Source: Balneolales bacterium (GTDB lineage: Bacteria; Bacteroidota; Rhodothermia; Balneolales; Natronogracilivirgulaceae). Taken from it: 10,308 nucleotides of DNA. Each line of letters begins with the position of its first letter. Positions within the stretch are counted from its first letter, which is position 1. The notes beneath the pieces were generated by a model. That model worked only from the letters and a program-made list of their open reading frames with translations, was not told the DNA's origin and ran no database searches. Positions 1 to 7,230 of this stretch are shown here, piece after piece. Position numbers and translations under genes: made by a program. Location: assembly GCA_007116685.1 (NCBI GenBank), contig SKIC01000247.1:1-10308 (forward strand). Reading direction: 5' to 3'.

Positions 1-2
1 CG

Positions 3-2975
3 AGAAATCTATTGAGTATTGGCTTGAACTGTGCATTGGGCTCCAAAGAGATGCGTCCGTTTATTCAGGAACTTTCGAGAGTAGCTTCCTGTCATGTAAG
101 TTTGTACCCAAATGCCGGTTTACCCAACGAGTTTGGCGGCTACGATGAAACGGCAGCCTACATGGCAGAGCAAATCTCCGATTACGCACAAAGCGGATTT
201 ATCAATATTGTAGGTGGTTGTTGCGGAACAACACCAGAGCACATCAAAGCAATTGCGGAGGCGGCATCCAAAGAAAAACCACGTGAATTGCCGGTACACG
301 AATCTTATCTCCGATTGAGTGGATTAGAGCCACTTGTTGTTCGACCTGAGACCAATTTTGTGAACGTAGGAGAGCGAACCAACGTAACAGGTTCAAAGGT
401 TTTTGAGCGACTGATCAAAAATGAGGAATACGAAGAAGCGCTGAGCGTGGCGCGTCAGCAGGTGGAAAACGGAGCGCAAATCATCGATGTGAATATGGAT
501 GAAGGCATGCTCGATTCCGAAGCGGTGATGGTGAAGTTTTTGAATCTGATTGGCGCAGAGCCGGATATTTCCAGAGTGCCGGTGATGATAGATTCCTCAA
601 AATGGTCGGTGATTGAGGCCGGATTGCGAAATATTCAGGGCAAAGGTGTTGTGAATTCCATCAGCCTGAAAGAGGGCGAGGATATTTTCCGGGAGCAGGC
701 TCGAAAAATCCAGCAATATGGAGCAGCCGTTATTGTCATGGCTTTTGACGAGCAGGGTCAAGCGGATTCGTACGAGCGTCGCATAGAAATTTGCGAGCGG
801 GCGTATCGGATTTTGGTGGATGAAATTGGCTTTCCTCCTCAGGATATCATTTTTGATCCAAATATTCTGACGGTAGCCACCGGAATTGAAGAGCATAATA
901 ATTATGCGGTGGATTTTATAAAGGCTACGAAGTGGATTAAAGAAAACTTGCCCCAAGCCAAAGTGAGCGGTGGTGTGAGTAATATTTCGTTTTCATTCCG
1001 TGGAAATAATCCCGTGCGTGAGGCTATGCATTCGGCATTTTTGTATCACGCCATAAAAGCCGGTCTGGATATGGGAATCGTAAATGCCGGGCAGTTGGAA
1101 GTGTATGATGAAATCCCAAAAGATTTGTTGGAATACGTAGAAGATGTGCTTCTTAACAGGCGGGATGATGCCACCGAACGACTTGTTGACTTCGCGGAAT
1201 CGTTTCGGAGTGAGGCCAAATCCGAAAAAAAGAAAGACGAATGGCGCTCGCTTCCGGTAAATAAACGCCTTGAGCACGCACTTTTAAAAGGAATCGTAGA
1301 TTACATAGACGAAGACACCGAAGAAGCCCGCCAAAATTACCCAACGGCTTTGGAAGTAATTGAGGGACCCTTGATGGACGGGATGAATATCGTTGGGGAT
1401 TTATTTGGCGAAGGGAAAATGTTTTTGCCTCAGGTGGTGAAAAGCGCCCGAGTGATGAAAAAATCGGTGGCGTATTTGATTCCTTTTATAGAAGCAGAAA
1501 AAGCGGCTCAAAAAGACACCCGCGCGAAAGCGAAAATCCTGTTGGCGACCGTAAAAGGCGATGTGCATGATATTGGCAAAAACATCGTATCTGTGGTTTT
1601 ATCCTGTAATAATTACGATGTGGTAGATTTGGGTGTGATGGTGCCTGCTGATAAAATTCTGACTGCTGCTAAAGAAGAAAACGTTGATGTAATCGGTTTG
1701 AGCGGATTAATTACGCCATCGTTGGACGAAATGGTACACGTAGCCAAAGAAATGGAGCGCGAGGGATTTACGGTTCCTCTGTTGATAGGCGGAGCAACTA
1801 CATCCCGCATTCATACGGCGGTAAAAATTGCGCCGAATTATTCCAAACCTGTAGTGCATGTGTTGGATGCCTCCCGAAGTGTGCCTGTGGTGAGCAGTTT
1901 GGTCAGCGATACGCAAAGCGAAGCATTTGCAAAAGAAATCCATGAAGAATACACCGCACTCCGGGAAAATCACGCCAAAAGAAAAGGAAAGAAAACTTTC
2001 CTTACGCTGGAAGAAGCACGCAATAACAGAACTCCCATTTCCTGGGATGAGAAAGACATCAGCAAACCTAAAAAAACGGGCGTAATTACTTTTGAGGATT
2101 ATCCTCTGGAAGAAATTCGCAAATACATTGATTGGACACCGTTTTTTATTACCTGGCAATTAACGGGAAAATATCCATCCATTTTTGAGGATGAGAAATT
2201 CGGAACCGAAGCGCAGCGTGTCTATAACGATGCCAATGCCATGCTTGATGAAATCATTGCTGAAAAATCTCTGCGAGCAAAAGCTGCCTGTGGAATATTC
2301 CCGGCAAATGCGATTGGAGATGACATCGAAGTCTATACAGATGAATCACGCAGCGAGATTTTAACGAGGTTCCATACGTTGCGACAGCAAAATCAAAAAA
2401 GAAAAGGTCAGCCAAACAAAGCGCTGTCCGATTTTGTGGCGCCCAGAGGAAGTGGTTTGGCTGATTACGTTGGTGGATTTGCCGTAACTACGGGAATCGG
2501 AATTGAAAAACTGCTGGAGCGCTACGAAAAAGAACATGATGACTACAGCTCCATTTTGTTGAAAGCTGTCGCTGACCGTCTTGCCGAAGCCTTTGCTGAG
2601 TTGATGCACGAAAAAGTCCGCAAAGAATTATGGGGATATTCCCCTGACGAAAAGTTGACGAACGAAGAATTGGTTCGCGAAAAATATCGTGGGATTCGTC
2701 CGGCGCCGGGCTACCCTGCTCAACCCGATCACACCGAAAAACGTCTGCTTTTCGATTTATTGGAGGTAGAAAAGAGAACCGGAATCATCCTGACCGAGCA
2801 TTTTGCAATGTATCCGGCTTCATCGGTGAGTGGATTGTATTTAGCACATCCGGAATCAGCGTACTTTGCTTTGGGTAAAATCGAAAAAGACCAAGTTGCC
2901 GATTACGCTAAGCGCAAAGGAATGAGTCTTGAAGAAGCCGAGCGCTGGTTGGCGCCGGTTTTGGCCTATGGGTGA
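3..2975 (+). CDS. metH: Cobalamin-dependent methionine synthase, 5'-truncated by window edge
   Basis: Transfers a methyl group from methyltetrahydrofolate through cob(I)alamin to homocysteine, making methionine in the cytoplasm. The frame is open from base 3 with no credible start, so the gene begins upstream; the TTG at base 12 is internal. Counting from that codon, the end of the homocysteine domain shows the zinc-ligand cysteines (C7 in GLNCALG, C70/C71 in GGCCGTTP). The pterin domain follows (about 115-385, FVNVGERTNVTGS), then the cap (about 415-505), the B12 domain with D517-x-H519-x-x-G (GDVHDIGKN), GLSGLITPS and IGGATTSRIHT, and the reactivation/AdoMet domain (IDWTPFF; RPAPGYP at 896-902). 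H519 corresponds to E. coli MetH His759 of 1227 residues, so about 240 residues are missing and the complete protein would be of normal length. The homocysteine and pterin domains are fused here, unlike the split metH genes of some Bacteroidota. No clear terminator follows the TGA. Confidence 0.97.
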   Translation, partial: RNLLSIGLNCALGSKEMRPFIQELSRVASCHVSLYPNAGLPNEFGGYDETAAYMAEQISDYAQSGFINIVGGCCGTTPEHIKAIAEAASKEKPRELPVHESYLRLSGLEPLVVRPETNFVNVGERTNVTGSKVFERLIKNEEYEEALSVARQQVENGAQIIDVNMDEGMLDSEAVMVKFLNLIGAEPDISRVPVMIDSSKWSVIEAGLRNIQGKGVVNSISLKEGEDIFREQARKIQQYGAAVIVMAFDEQGQADSYERRIEICERAYRILVDEIGFPPQDIIFDPNILTVATGIEEHNNYAVDFIKATKWIKENLPQAKVSGGVSNISFSFRGNNPVREAMHSAFLYHAIKAGLDMGIVNAGQLEVYDEIPKDLLEYVEDVLLNRRDDATERLVDFAESFRSEAKSEKKKDEWRSLPVNKRLEHALLKGIVDYIDEDTEEARQNYPTALEVIEGPLMDGMNIVGDLFGEGKMFLPQVVKSARVMKKSVAYLIPFIEAEKAAQKDTRAKAKILLATVKGDVHDIGKNIVSVVLSCNNYDVVDLGVMVPADKILTAAKEENVDVIGLSGLITPSLDEMVHVAKEMEREGFTVPLLIGGATTSRIHTAVKIAPNYSKPVVHVLDASRSVPVVSSLVSDTQSEAFAKEIHEEYTALRENHAKRKGKKTFLTLEEARNNRTPISWDEKDISKPKKTGVITFEDYPLEEIRKYIDWTPFFITWQLTGKYPSIFEDEKFGTEAQRVYNDANAMLDEIIAEKSLRAKAACGIFPANAIGDDIEVYTDESRSEILTRFHTLRQQNQKRKGQPNKALSDFVAPRGSGLADYVGGFAVTTGIGIEKLLERYEKEHDDYSSILLKAVADRLAEAFAELMHEKVRKELWGYSPDEKLTNEELVREKYRGIRPAPGYPAQPDHTEKRLLFDLLEVEKRTGIILTEHFAMYPASSVSGLYLAHPESAYFALGKIEKDQVADYAKRKGMSLEEAERWLAPVLAYG

Positions 2976-3038
2976 TTTTAATTTAGCCTACCGTTTGTGT
3001 TGCCGGGAAATAAGCGTTTTTAGAGGGCGGGGCTTTAC

Positions 3039-3125
3039 TAACGGTTACTCAAATAAGAACTTTGGCGGGTTATGGGCTGCTTCGCTATCCACCATGATTA
3101 AGTTTATGCTGACTGCAAAACGTTA
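3039..3125. repeat. Gene-free segment bounded by TAACG and CGTTA
   Basis: The 202 bp between metH and the ATPase gene hold no convincing gene. A frame open to base 3126 starts only at a TTG inside metH and looks spurious. The stretch TAACGGTTA (3039-3047) is itself a short dyad, and its TAACG is mirrored by CGTTA at 3121-3125, about 75 bp away. The DNA between is G+C-richer than the neighbouring ATPase gene. Short terminal inverted motifs around an apparently non-coding stretch next to an accessory gene are compatible with an intergenic repeat or the scar of a small mobile element, but five-base arms could easily arise by chance. Confidence 0.25.
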
Positions 3126-3138
3126 AGATTGCACGTTC

Positions 3139-3166
3139 CCCAACATTGGTTTTAAATGATGTTGGG
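3139..3166. repeat. Perfect 8-bp inverted repeat between convergent metH and ATPase genes
   Basis: CCCAACAT (3139-3146) and ATGTTGGG (3159-3166) form a perfect 8-bp stem with a 12-base loop, 11 bp beyond the stop codon of the minus-strand ATPase gene. Neither strand has a U-tract after the stem, so it is not a canonical intrinsic terminator, though it could protect 3' ends of converging transcripts. The right arm continues to GTTGGGC, matching the integron attC core G-TT-RRRY, and the left arm CCCCAAC is one base off RYYYAAC. The whole element is far shorter than usual attC sites and no second stem pair is visible. Confidence 0.5.
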
Positions 3167-3177
3167 CACTGGCATAT

Positions 3178-4293
3178 TTATATTTTCACAAACTCTCTAA
3201 AATTACTCCTGTCAATCAGAATTCCCTCTGCTTGATAGGTGTTAATAAAGTTTTTCGGGAATTTTACCTTTTTATTACTCCATTTAAATTCAAACGCTGA
3301 AATTTCTCCATTTTTTTCTTCAACAAAGTCAATTTCTTGTTGTTGTTTTGTGCGCCAAAAGTACATTTTTGCAAATGTATCCTTGTACAGGTTTTGCTTT
3401 CTCCTTTCGGAAACCAGAAAATTCTCCCATAATGCTCCTTTATCTACCCTTAAATCCAGTTGATTGAAATTACCAATGAGCATATTTCGGATTCCGTTAT
3501 CGTAGAAATAAATTTTCCTGTTTTGCTTGATTTCGTTGCGTAAGTTCCTGTTAAAACTATTCAGTTTGAATATAATATATCCCTTTTCTAATATCTCAAT
3601 GTACTTTTGTACGGTAATTTTATTTATCCCGACAAGATTTGATAATTCGTTGTAGTTGACTTCGCTTCCTATTTGTAAAGCTAAAGCTTGTAACAGTTTT
3701 TCCAGAACTTCTGGTTTTCTAATGTCTGAGAAAGCTAATATATCTCTGTATAAGTAACTGCTAACAAGGTTTTTTAATGTTTCACGTTCTTTTCCCTGGT
3801 TGTTTATTACCTCAGGATAAAGACCAAAAAGCAATCTGTTTTCAATTTGTTGTTCTGATTTAACAAAGCCTATTTTGTCTTCATATTCTTCCCATGTTAT
3901 TGGAAACAATTCGTATTCCCATTTCCTTCCAGTCAATGGCTCATTTAATGCATTGCCTAAATCAAACGAGGAAGAACCGCTCACAAATAGTTGAACACCT
4001 TTGAATTGGTCTGTAATAATTTTCAGTGTTAAGCCTATACCTTGAATCCTTTGGGCTTCATCCAGGAAGATATATTTATGTTCTCCAATGATGGTTCTTA
4101 TTTCTTCAGTGGTTGGGCTTTCTAACAGATTTCGAGTAGAGGGGTCGTCTGCGTCCAGGAAAAGATATTCTTTGCCTTTTAAAATTTCTTTGAGCAGTGT
4201 GGTTTTTCCAACCTGTCTTGCACCAACTACTACAATTGCTTTACCGCTATTGATGTTGTCTATTATTTTAGCGCCGATGGTTCTTTCAAACAT
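3178..4293 (-). CDS. AAA_14 / DUF4143 family ATPase
   Basis: A 371-residue protein with the standard layout of the ATP-binding proteins that pair AAA_14 with DUF4143. The N-terminal ATPase has Walker A GARQVGKTT (24-32), Walker B YIFLDEAQ (74-81, D78/E79) and a sensor-1-like SGSS (105-108). The C-terminal DUF4143 part has a winged-helix-like stretch (about 213-242, YNELSNLVGINKITVQKY) and then E290, EIDFV with D322, and FEFKW with E335-x-K337, a spacing reminiscent of PD-(D/E)xK nuclease cores. Length is normal and all ATPase motifs are intact. The physiological role of the family is poorly known; members are common, multicopy and patchily distributed in Bacteroidota and archaea. The gene stands alone, converges on metH, is visibly A+T-richer than metH, and is flanked by gene-free DNA with inverted repeats, all of which fits horizontal acquisition. 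Start is the ATG at 4293 behind an A-rich leader. Confidence 0.9.
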   Translation of the reverse strand: MFERTIGAKIIDNINSGKAIVVVGARQVGKTTLLKEILKGKEYLFLDADDPSTRNLLESPTTEEIRTIIGEHKYIFLDEAQRIQGIGLTLKIITDQFKGVQLFVSGSSSFDLGNALNEPLTGRKWEYELFPITWEEYEDKIGFVKSEQQIENRLLFGLYPEVINNQGKERETLKNLVSSYLYRDILAFSDIRKPEVLEKLLQALALQIGSEVNYNELSNLVGINKITVQKYIEILEKGYIIFKLNSFNRNLRNEIKQNRKIYFYDNGIRNMLIGNFNQLDLRVDKGALWENFLVSERRKQNLYKDTFAKMYFWRTKQQQEIDFVEEKNGEISAFEFKWSNKKVKFPKNFINTYQAEGILIDRSNFREFVKI

Positions 4294-4310
4294 TTTTTTA
4301 TTTTTAATAT

Positions 4311-4371
4311 ACGAAATGCCATCGTAATGACCTAAAGTTATATTTTTTGGATATTACATTGTGCATTTCGT
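4311..4371. repeat. 9-bp inverted repeat upstream of the ATPase gene
   Basis: ACGAAATGC (4311-4319) is matched perfectly by GCATTTCGT (4363-4371), 43 bp apart, starting 18 bp upstream of the ATPase ATG. The pair straddles the likely promoter zone. It could be an operator-like looping pair, the ends of a small element, or chance in A+T-rich DNA. Confidence 0.4.
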
Positions 4372-4504
4372 TGTATCGCTTGTGCCTAAATTATTAATAA
4401 ACTTGTAAATATGCGCTTTATTGATGGTTGCAGTTTTAAAGATTGATTTAATTATTTCCAGCTTTATAACGTTTACATACCATACCACATGAAAATCATT
4501 GACC

Positions 4505-4616
4505 TTGATGCCCGAGACTTATAAAAGTAGTCATCAAAGCCTTCTTTTAGTACGCAATGCACAAGTATGTCATCGCCCTCGATGACCGGTACCCATTAAG
4601 TAGTCGTCCTCGACTA
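4505..4616. repeat. Cluster of short hairpins, two sharing a YCCT loop
   Basis: Two neighbouring perfect hairpins are visible. GTCATCG-CCCT-CGATGAC spans 4569-4586 (7-bp stem). TAGTCG-TCCT-CGACTA spans 4601-4616 (6-bp stem, plus a possible G-U pair outside). They share the core TCG-YCCT-CGA while the outer stem bases differ and still pair, which looks like compensated variation on one motif. A third, looser dyad, TTGATG (4505-4510) with CATCAA (4532-4537), lies upstream. AAGTAGTC occurs at 4525-4532 and again at 4598-4605, overlapping hairpin 2. The layout recalls REP-type palindromes with a GTAG at the hairpin foot, but no transposase gene is in the window. No U-tract follows in either direction, so an intrinsic terminator for the DinB-like gene is unlikely. 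Confidence 0.5.
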
Positions 4617-4640
4617 TGTATTTTATCAGACTTAGAATTA

Positions 4641-5186
4641 TCACCCAGTAGGTATTTTCTTCATTATTCTCTCAATTTGATGCATGTGCCGGCATTGATG
4701 TTTTAAACCAAGTTCAATCCATGCTGCAATAGACATTCGGACCAAAGCTGTGTAGGGCGAGCGTACTTTAAGAGTTTGATCAGAATTTTCTGCATTTTGG
4801 ATTAACTTTTTGAATCTCTCCTGATGTTTTACAAAACTCTCAAAAACTTCTCTTCTATTTAATTCTGTATCTGTTGGTGGTTTGTAGATTGAGGGTGCCG
4901 GTAACTTTAACTTTGATTGTGGGTTTATCTTTTTCAGAAACCAATTTTCAAACCATGAAAAACGAGTGGGTTTTTTAGGCTTCCCGGAATTTTCTTTAAT
5001 GACGAATTCCAGCTCATTAAACACCAAGGTATCCGTAGTTATAACATGTGCTATAACTTCCAGAATAGACCAGGTTTTAGCATTAATCTTGTAATGTAGC
5101 TGGTGTTCTGATAGTTCGTTATTTAGTGCCATATACTGGCGGGTGCAGGCATCCAGTTCCTGCACCAATACAGAAGCTTGTTTCAT
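4641..5186 (-). CDS. DinB-like (DinB_2 superfamily) protein
   Basis: A 181-residue protein that looks like a member of the DinB/YfiT four-helix-bundle superfamily. These are usually metal-binding proteins, some acting as thiol-dependent transferases or stress proteins; most are uncharacterised. Helix 2 has the family pattern WSILEVIAHVITTD with H47, and the last long helix carries KHQCRHMHQIERI with H163 and H167, so the expected metal-binding His triad is present. The middle section (about 65-110) is Lys/Pro-rich and probably a loop. Length is usual for the fold. The ATG at 5186 follows GAGGG on the minus strand at a short 3-base spacing. It starts 22 bp after the ankyrin gene's stop on the same strand, suggesting cotranscription. 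The exact substrate cannot be told from sequence. Confidence 0.82.
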   Translation of the reverse strand: MKQASVLVQELDACTRQYMALNNELSEHQLHYKINAKTWSILEVIAHVITTDTLVFNELEFVIKENSGKPKKPTRFSWFENWFLKKINPQSKLKLPAPSIYKPPTDTELNRREVFESFVKHQERFKKLIQNAENSDQTLKVRSPYTALVRMSIAAWIELGLKHQCRHMHQIERIMKKIPTG

Positions 5187-5208
5187 ATTCCCTCACCATT
5201 TTTCAACC

Positions 5209-5865
5209 TTATTGTCGTAAACCGGCTTCGATAATTTGAATAACCATTTCATGATTATGTTGCCGGGCTAAATCAAGGGCAGTACGCCCCTCTTCATCCT
5301 CTAAAGTTAAGTCTGCTCCATTTCTAACTAAATCTAAAACCACCGGAGCCTGATTCCATCTTGAAGCTATATGCAGCGGAGTTTGTCCGTTATTAGTTGC
5401 TAAATTCAATCTGGCATCTCTTTGTATTAAATATCTAACAACATCAATATTTCCATGATGAGAAGCTAAAAAAAGTGGAGTCCGACCATTATTGGTTTGG
5501 TGATTTATATCTGCACCGCTGGTAATCAATACTTCTACAGTGGGTAAACTGTTGTAGCGAGCGGCATAACTCAGGGCGCTGAATCCATCAGCATCTGAAG
5601 TTTGAAAACCCGCTCTGTATTCCATAAGTATATCTACTACGGAAGCATGCCCAAACATTGCTGCAAGCAGCGCCGCTGTATAATCACGATAGGAGCGTTC
5701 GTTTACATCGGCTCCTTGTTCCAGCATTCGCTGAACAGTGTTATAATCTCCATTTTTTGCAGCTTGCATAAGTGGAGTAAGTTCAACCCAATCAGGGATT
5801 TGCTGTGCTTTTAAAGAAGAAGCAAGCAAAGTAAGGAGTAATATGGCTGCAAAAACCGATTTCAT
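5209..5865 (-). CDS. Secreted ankyrin-repeat protein
   Basis: A 218-residue protein with a Sec-type signal peptide (MKSVFAAILLLTLLASSLKA, probable cleavage after A20, no lipobox cysteine), followed almost entirely by ankyrin repeats. About six repeats can be placed at residues 29-58, 62-91, 95-124, 128-157, 161-190 and 194-218. The best matches to the consensus are NGRTPLFLASHHGNIDVVRYLI and NGQTPLHIASRWNQAPVVLDLV. It therefore probably acts in the periplasm as a protein-binding scaffold; the partner is unknown. The protein appears complete, since the last repeat ends at the stop. It is followed 22 bp on by the DinB-like gene and preceded by the terminator of the GAF gene, so it probably has its own promoter in the 90 bp upstream, though I see no consensus there. 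Confidence 0.88.
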   Translation of the reverse strand: MKSVFAAILLLTLLASSLKAQQIPDWVELTPLMQAAKNGDYNTVQRMLEQGADVNERSYRDYTAALLAAMFGHASVVDILMEYRAGFQTSDADGFSALSYAARYNSLPTVEVLITSGADINHQTNNGRTPLFLASHHGNIDVVRYLIQRDARLNLATNNGQTPLHIASRWNQAPVVLDLVRNGADLTLEDEEGRTALDLARQHNHEMVIQIIEAGLRQ

Positions 5866-5900
5866 ACTTTGAAAAATTCGTAGTATGGATAAAATAACAT

Positions 5901-5934
5901 AAAAAAAGCCAGAAGAAATGTTTTCTTCCGGCTT
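5901..5934 (-). terminator. Rho-independent terminator of the GAF gene
   Basis: Bases 5906-5918 and 5922-5934 form a 13-bp stem with a 3-base loop. Read on the minus strand, the single non-Watson-Crick position is a G-U pair and the stem runs straight into a T-run (5907-5901), the standard intrinsic terminator form. On the plus strand the same position is an A-C mismatch and there is no U-tract, so the signal is directional. It lies 23 bp past the GAF stop codon and separates that gene from the ankyrin/DinB pair. Confidence 0.88.
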
Positions 5935-5956
5935 ATCGTACGAAATTTTGAATCGG

Positions 5957-6457
5957 TTAAAATAAAATGCTCAGTTTTTCACAGATTTCTTCAAGAATGG
6001 CTCGATCTTTTTCAGTTATTGCAGCTACCGTATGGGAGTCTATATCTAATTGTCCTACAAACGCTCCATTTTTTTTGACGGGTACTACAATTTCTGAGCG
6101 CACATTGACACTGCAAGAAAGATAGTTGCTTTCTTTTTGGACATCATCAGAAACAAACGTTTCGTTTGATTCTGCTACTTGTCCACAAATGCCAATACCA
6201 TAGGGAATTCGGTCATGATCGGTCTCTTCGCCGATGTATGGACCCAAAATGAGTTCACGATGGCTGTTTGGATCCGGCAGGTAGAAGCCAACCCAATCGT
6301 AATAAGGGATACTTTGCTCCAATAACATGCAAACTTTCATCAATTTCTTCGCTACGTTGCATTCTGTATCCAAAATTTCATCTACTTTGGATGGGAGCTG
6401 ATCAAGAATCTCTGAAACACTTAGGGCTTCAAGATTTTCTATGTGCGGTATCGTCAT
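5957..6457 (-). CDS. GAF-domain protein, free methionine-R-sulfoxide reductase-like
   Basis: A 166-residue single-domain GAF protein collinear with E. coli MsrC/YebR, which reduces free methionine-R-sulfoxide in the cytoplasm. Diagnostic stretches are DWVGFYL (54-60), LGPYIGE (71-77), RIPYGIGICGQVA (83-95), LSCSVNVRSEIVVPV (113-127) and GQLDIDS (135-141). Of the three YebR cysteines (84, 94, 118 in E. coli numbering), the second and third are kept (C91, C115), but the first is replaced by His/Asp at residues 81-82. In studied enzymes the third Cys is catalytic and the first resolves the sulfenic acid, so activity would need a different resolving residue, perhaps C91. A longer frame reaches a TTG at 6502, but its extra 15 residues are A+T-driven; I chose the ATG at 6457, which gives the usual length. 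It diverges from marC and has its own terminator. A ligand-sensing GAF protein without reductase activity is an alternative. Confidence 0.85.
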   Translation of the reverse strand: MTIPHIENLEALSVSEILDQLPSKVDEILDTECNVAKKLMKVCMLLEQSIPYYDWVGFYLPDPNSHRELILGPYIGEETDHDRIPYGIGICGQVAESNETFVSDDVQKESNYLSCSVNVRSEIVVPVKKNGAFVGQLDIDSHTVAAITEKDRAILEEICEKLSILF

Positions 6458-6542
6458 GTTGAATAAATAAATTTTTATCTTTGGTGTTCTATAACGGGGC
6501 AATCTTACGGAGATTATTCGAGATTTTCTAAAATCAAATCCA

Positions 6543-6550
6543 CAAATATA
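6543..6550 (-). promoter_or_regulatory. Putative Bacteroidota -7 element for the GAF gene
   Basis: The minus strand reads TATATTTG here, an exact match to the Bacteroidota sigma-A -7 consensus TAnnTTTG, about 85 bp upstream of the GAF ATG in the 149-bp divergent region shared with marC. No clean TTTG is found at the expected -33 distance; the nearest is ATTG, a few bases too close. One octamer in A+T-rich DNA is weak evidence. Confidence 0.35.
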
Positions 6551-6606
6551 AAGCCCCCTCTTTCACAATTCACACATTGTAACGCGCACCTTTAAATTTT
6601 ATCATT

Positions 6607-7230
6607 GTGACCTTTCTGGTAGGAAGTTTTATATCCATTTTTGCGATTGTAAATCCTTTTGCGGCTATGACGGTCTATCTTGCTCTGACCGACGGCCATA
6701 CCATAGCCCACCGCAGAAATCAGGCTTTGAAAGCTTGTATCTATATGTTTTTAATTCTCACTATTTTTTTGGTGGCAGGAACGCACATCGTCAGTTTTTT
6801 TGGAATCAGTATCCAAGGTATTCAGATTGCCGGCGGTTTGATGATTATGAAATGGGCGTACAATTTGCTCAACCCCGAAGATGGAGGGCGCAAACTCTCT
6901 GATGACGATGAAGACGCTGCCCGCCTGAAACCAGATATTTCTTTCAGCCCACTTGCCTTGCCTCTACTTTCCGGTCCTGGTTCCATAGCCGTAGTTTTGG
7001 GTCTGGCTGCCAGCCTCGATGATTATCTGGATTACGGTATCATCATTGTTGCTTTGGCTTTTGTGGCCTTGGCATCCTATGTGGTTTTATATATCTCACC
7101 CTGGTTTACCAAATTTTTGGGTAAAACAGGAATGTCAGCTCTGACTAGAATGATGGGATTTATTGCTCTGTGTATTGGTGTGCAATTTATTATCAATGGG
7201 ATTATGAGCCTGGTGAGCAGTTTGTTGTAA
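6607..7230 (+). CDS. MarC-family integral membrane protein
   Basis: A 207-residue polytopic inner-membrane protein of the MarC/UPF0056 family, with about six hydrophobic segments near 3-25, 42-65, 68-88, 114-136, 142-164 and 181-205. Family landmarks are the NPFAAM motif in the first helix (16-21) and its half-repeat counterpart PLALPLLSGPGSI (114-126), with a charged cytoplasmic-type loop EDGGRKLSDDDED between the halves (91-103). Transport activity is inferred from the fold; MarC was once linked to antibiotic resistance, but that role was withdrawn and the substrate is unknown. The start is the GTG at 6607: there is an in-frame stop at 6580 and no ATG or TTG in frame between. Length is normal for the family. 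Divergent from the GAF gene, and separated by 170 bp from the kinase downstream. Confidence 0.92.
   Translation: MTFLVGSFISIFAIVNPFAAMTVYLALTDGHTIAHRRNQALKACIYMFLILTIFLVAGTHIVSFFGISIQGIQIAGGLMIMKWAYNLLNPEDGGRKLSDDDEDAARLKPDISFSPLALPLLSGPGSIAVVLGLAASLDDYLDYGIIIVALAFVALASYVVLYISPWFTKFLGKTGMSALTRMMGFIALCIGVQFIINGIMSLVSSLL

Larger units (their letters stand above)
4294..4640. other. 347-bp gene-free region
   Basis: I find no convincing gene on either strand between the ATPase start and the stop of the DinB-like gene. The ATPase-proximal half is strongly A+T-rich and probably holds that gene's promoter, although I see no exact TAnnTTTG. The distal part (about 4500-4620) is less A+T-rich and made largely of short inverted repeats, listed separately. 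It could be the remnant of a mobile element or a small structured RNA; nothing here decides. Confidence 0.5.

Noticed and set aside
597..956. 119-codon minus-strand frame inside metH
   Set aside because: Antisense to the conserved pterin-binding domain, with no start signal or recognisable domain.
1707..2159. 150-codon minus-strand frame inside metH
   Set aside because: It lies antisense to strongly conserved B12- and activation-domain coding sequence; the aromatic- and Cys-rich translation is typical of a shadow frame.
2929..3126. 65-codon plus-strand frame overlapping the end of metH
   Set aside because: It starts at a TTG inside metH in another frame, its composition is not protein-like, and no family is recognisable; the part past metH looks like non-coding repeat DNA.
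4569..4616. CRISPR array
   Set aside because: The repeated units are short hairpins with unequal spacing and only two close copies; no cas genes are present.
6458..6502. Extended N-terminus of the GAF protein from a TTG at 6502
   Set aside because: The extra 15 residues come from A+T-rich leader sequence, the start would be a weak TTG, and the ATG at 6457 gives the normal family length.
6565..6580. ACAAT/ATTGT dyad in the GAF-marC divergent region
   Set aside because: Five-base arms with a six-base spacer are expected by chance in such DNA.
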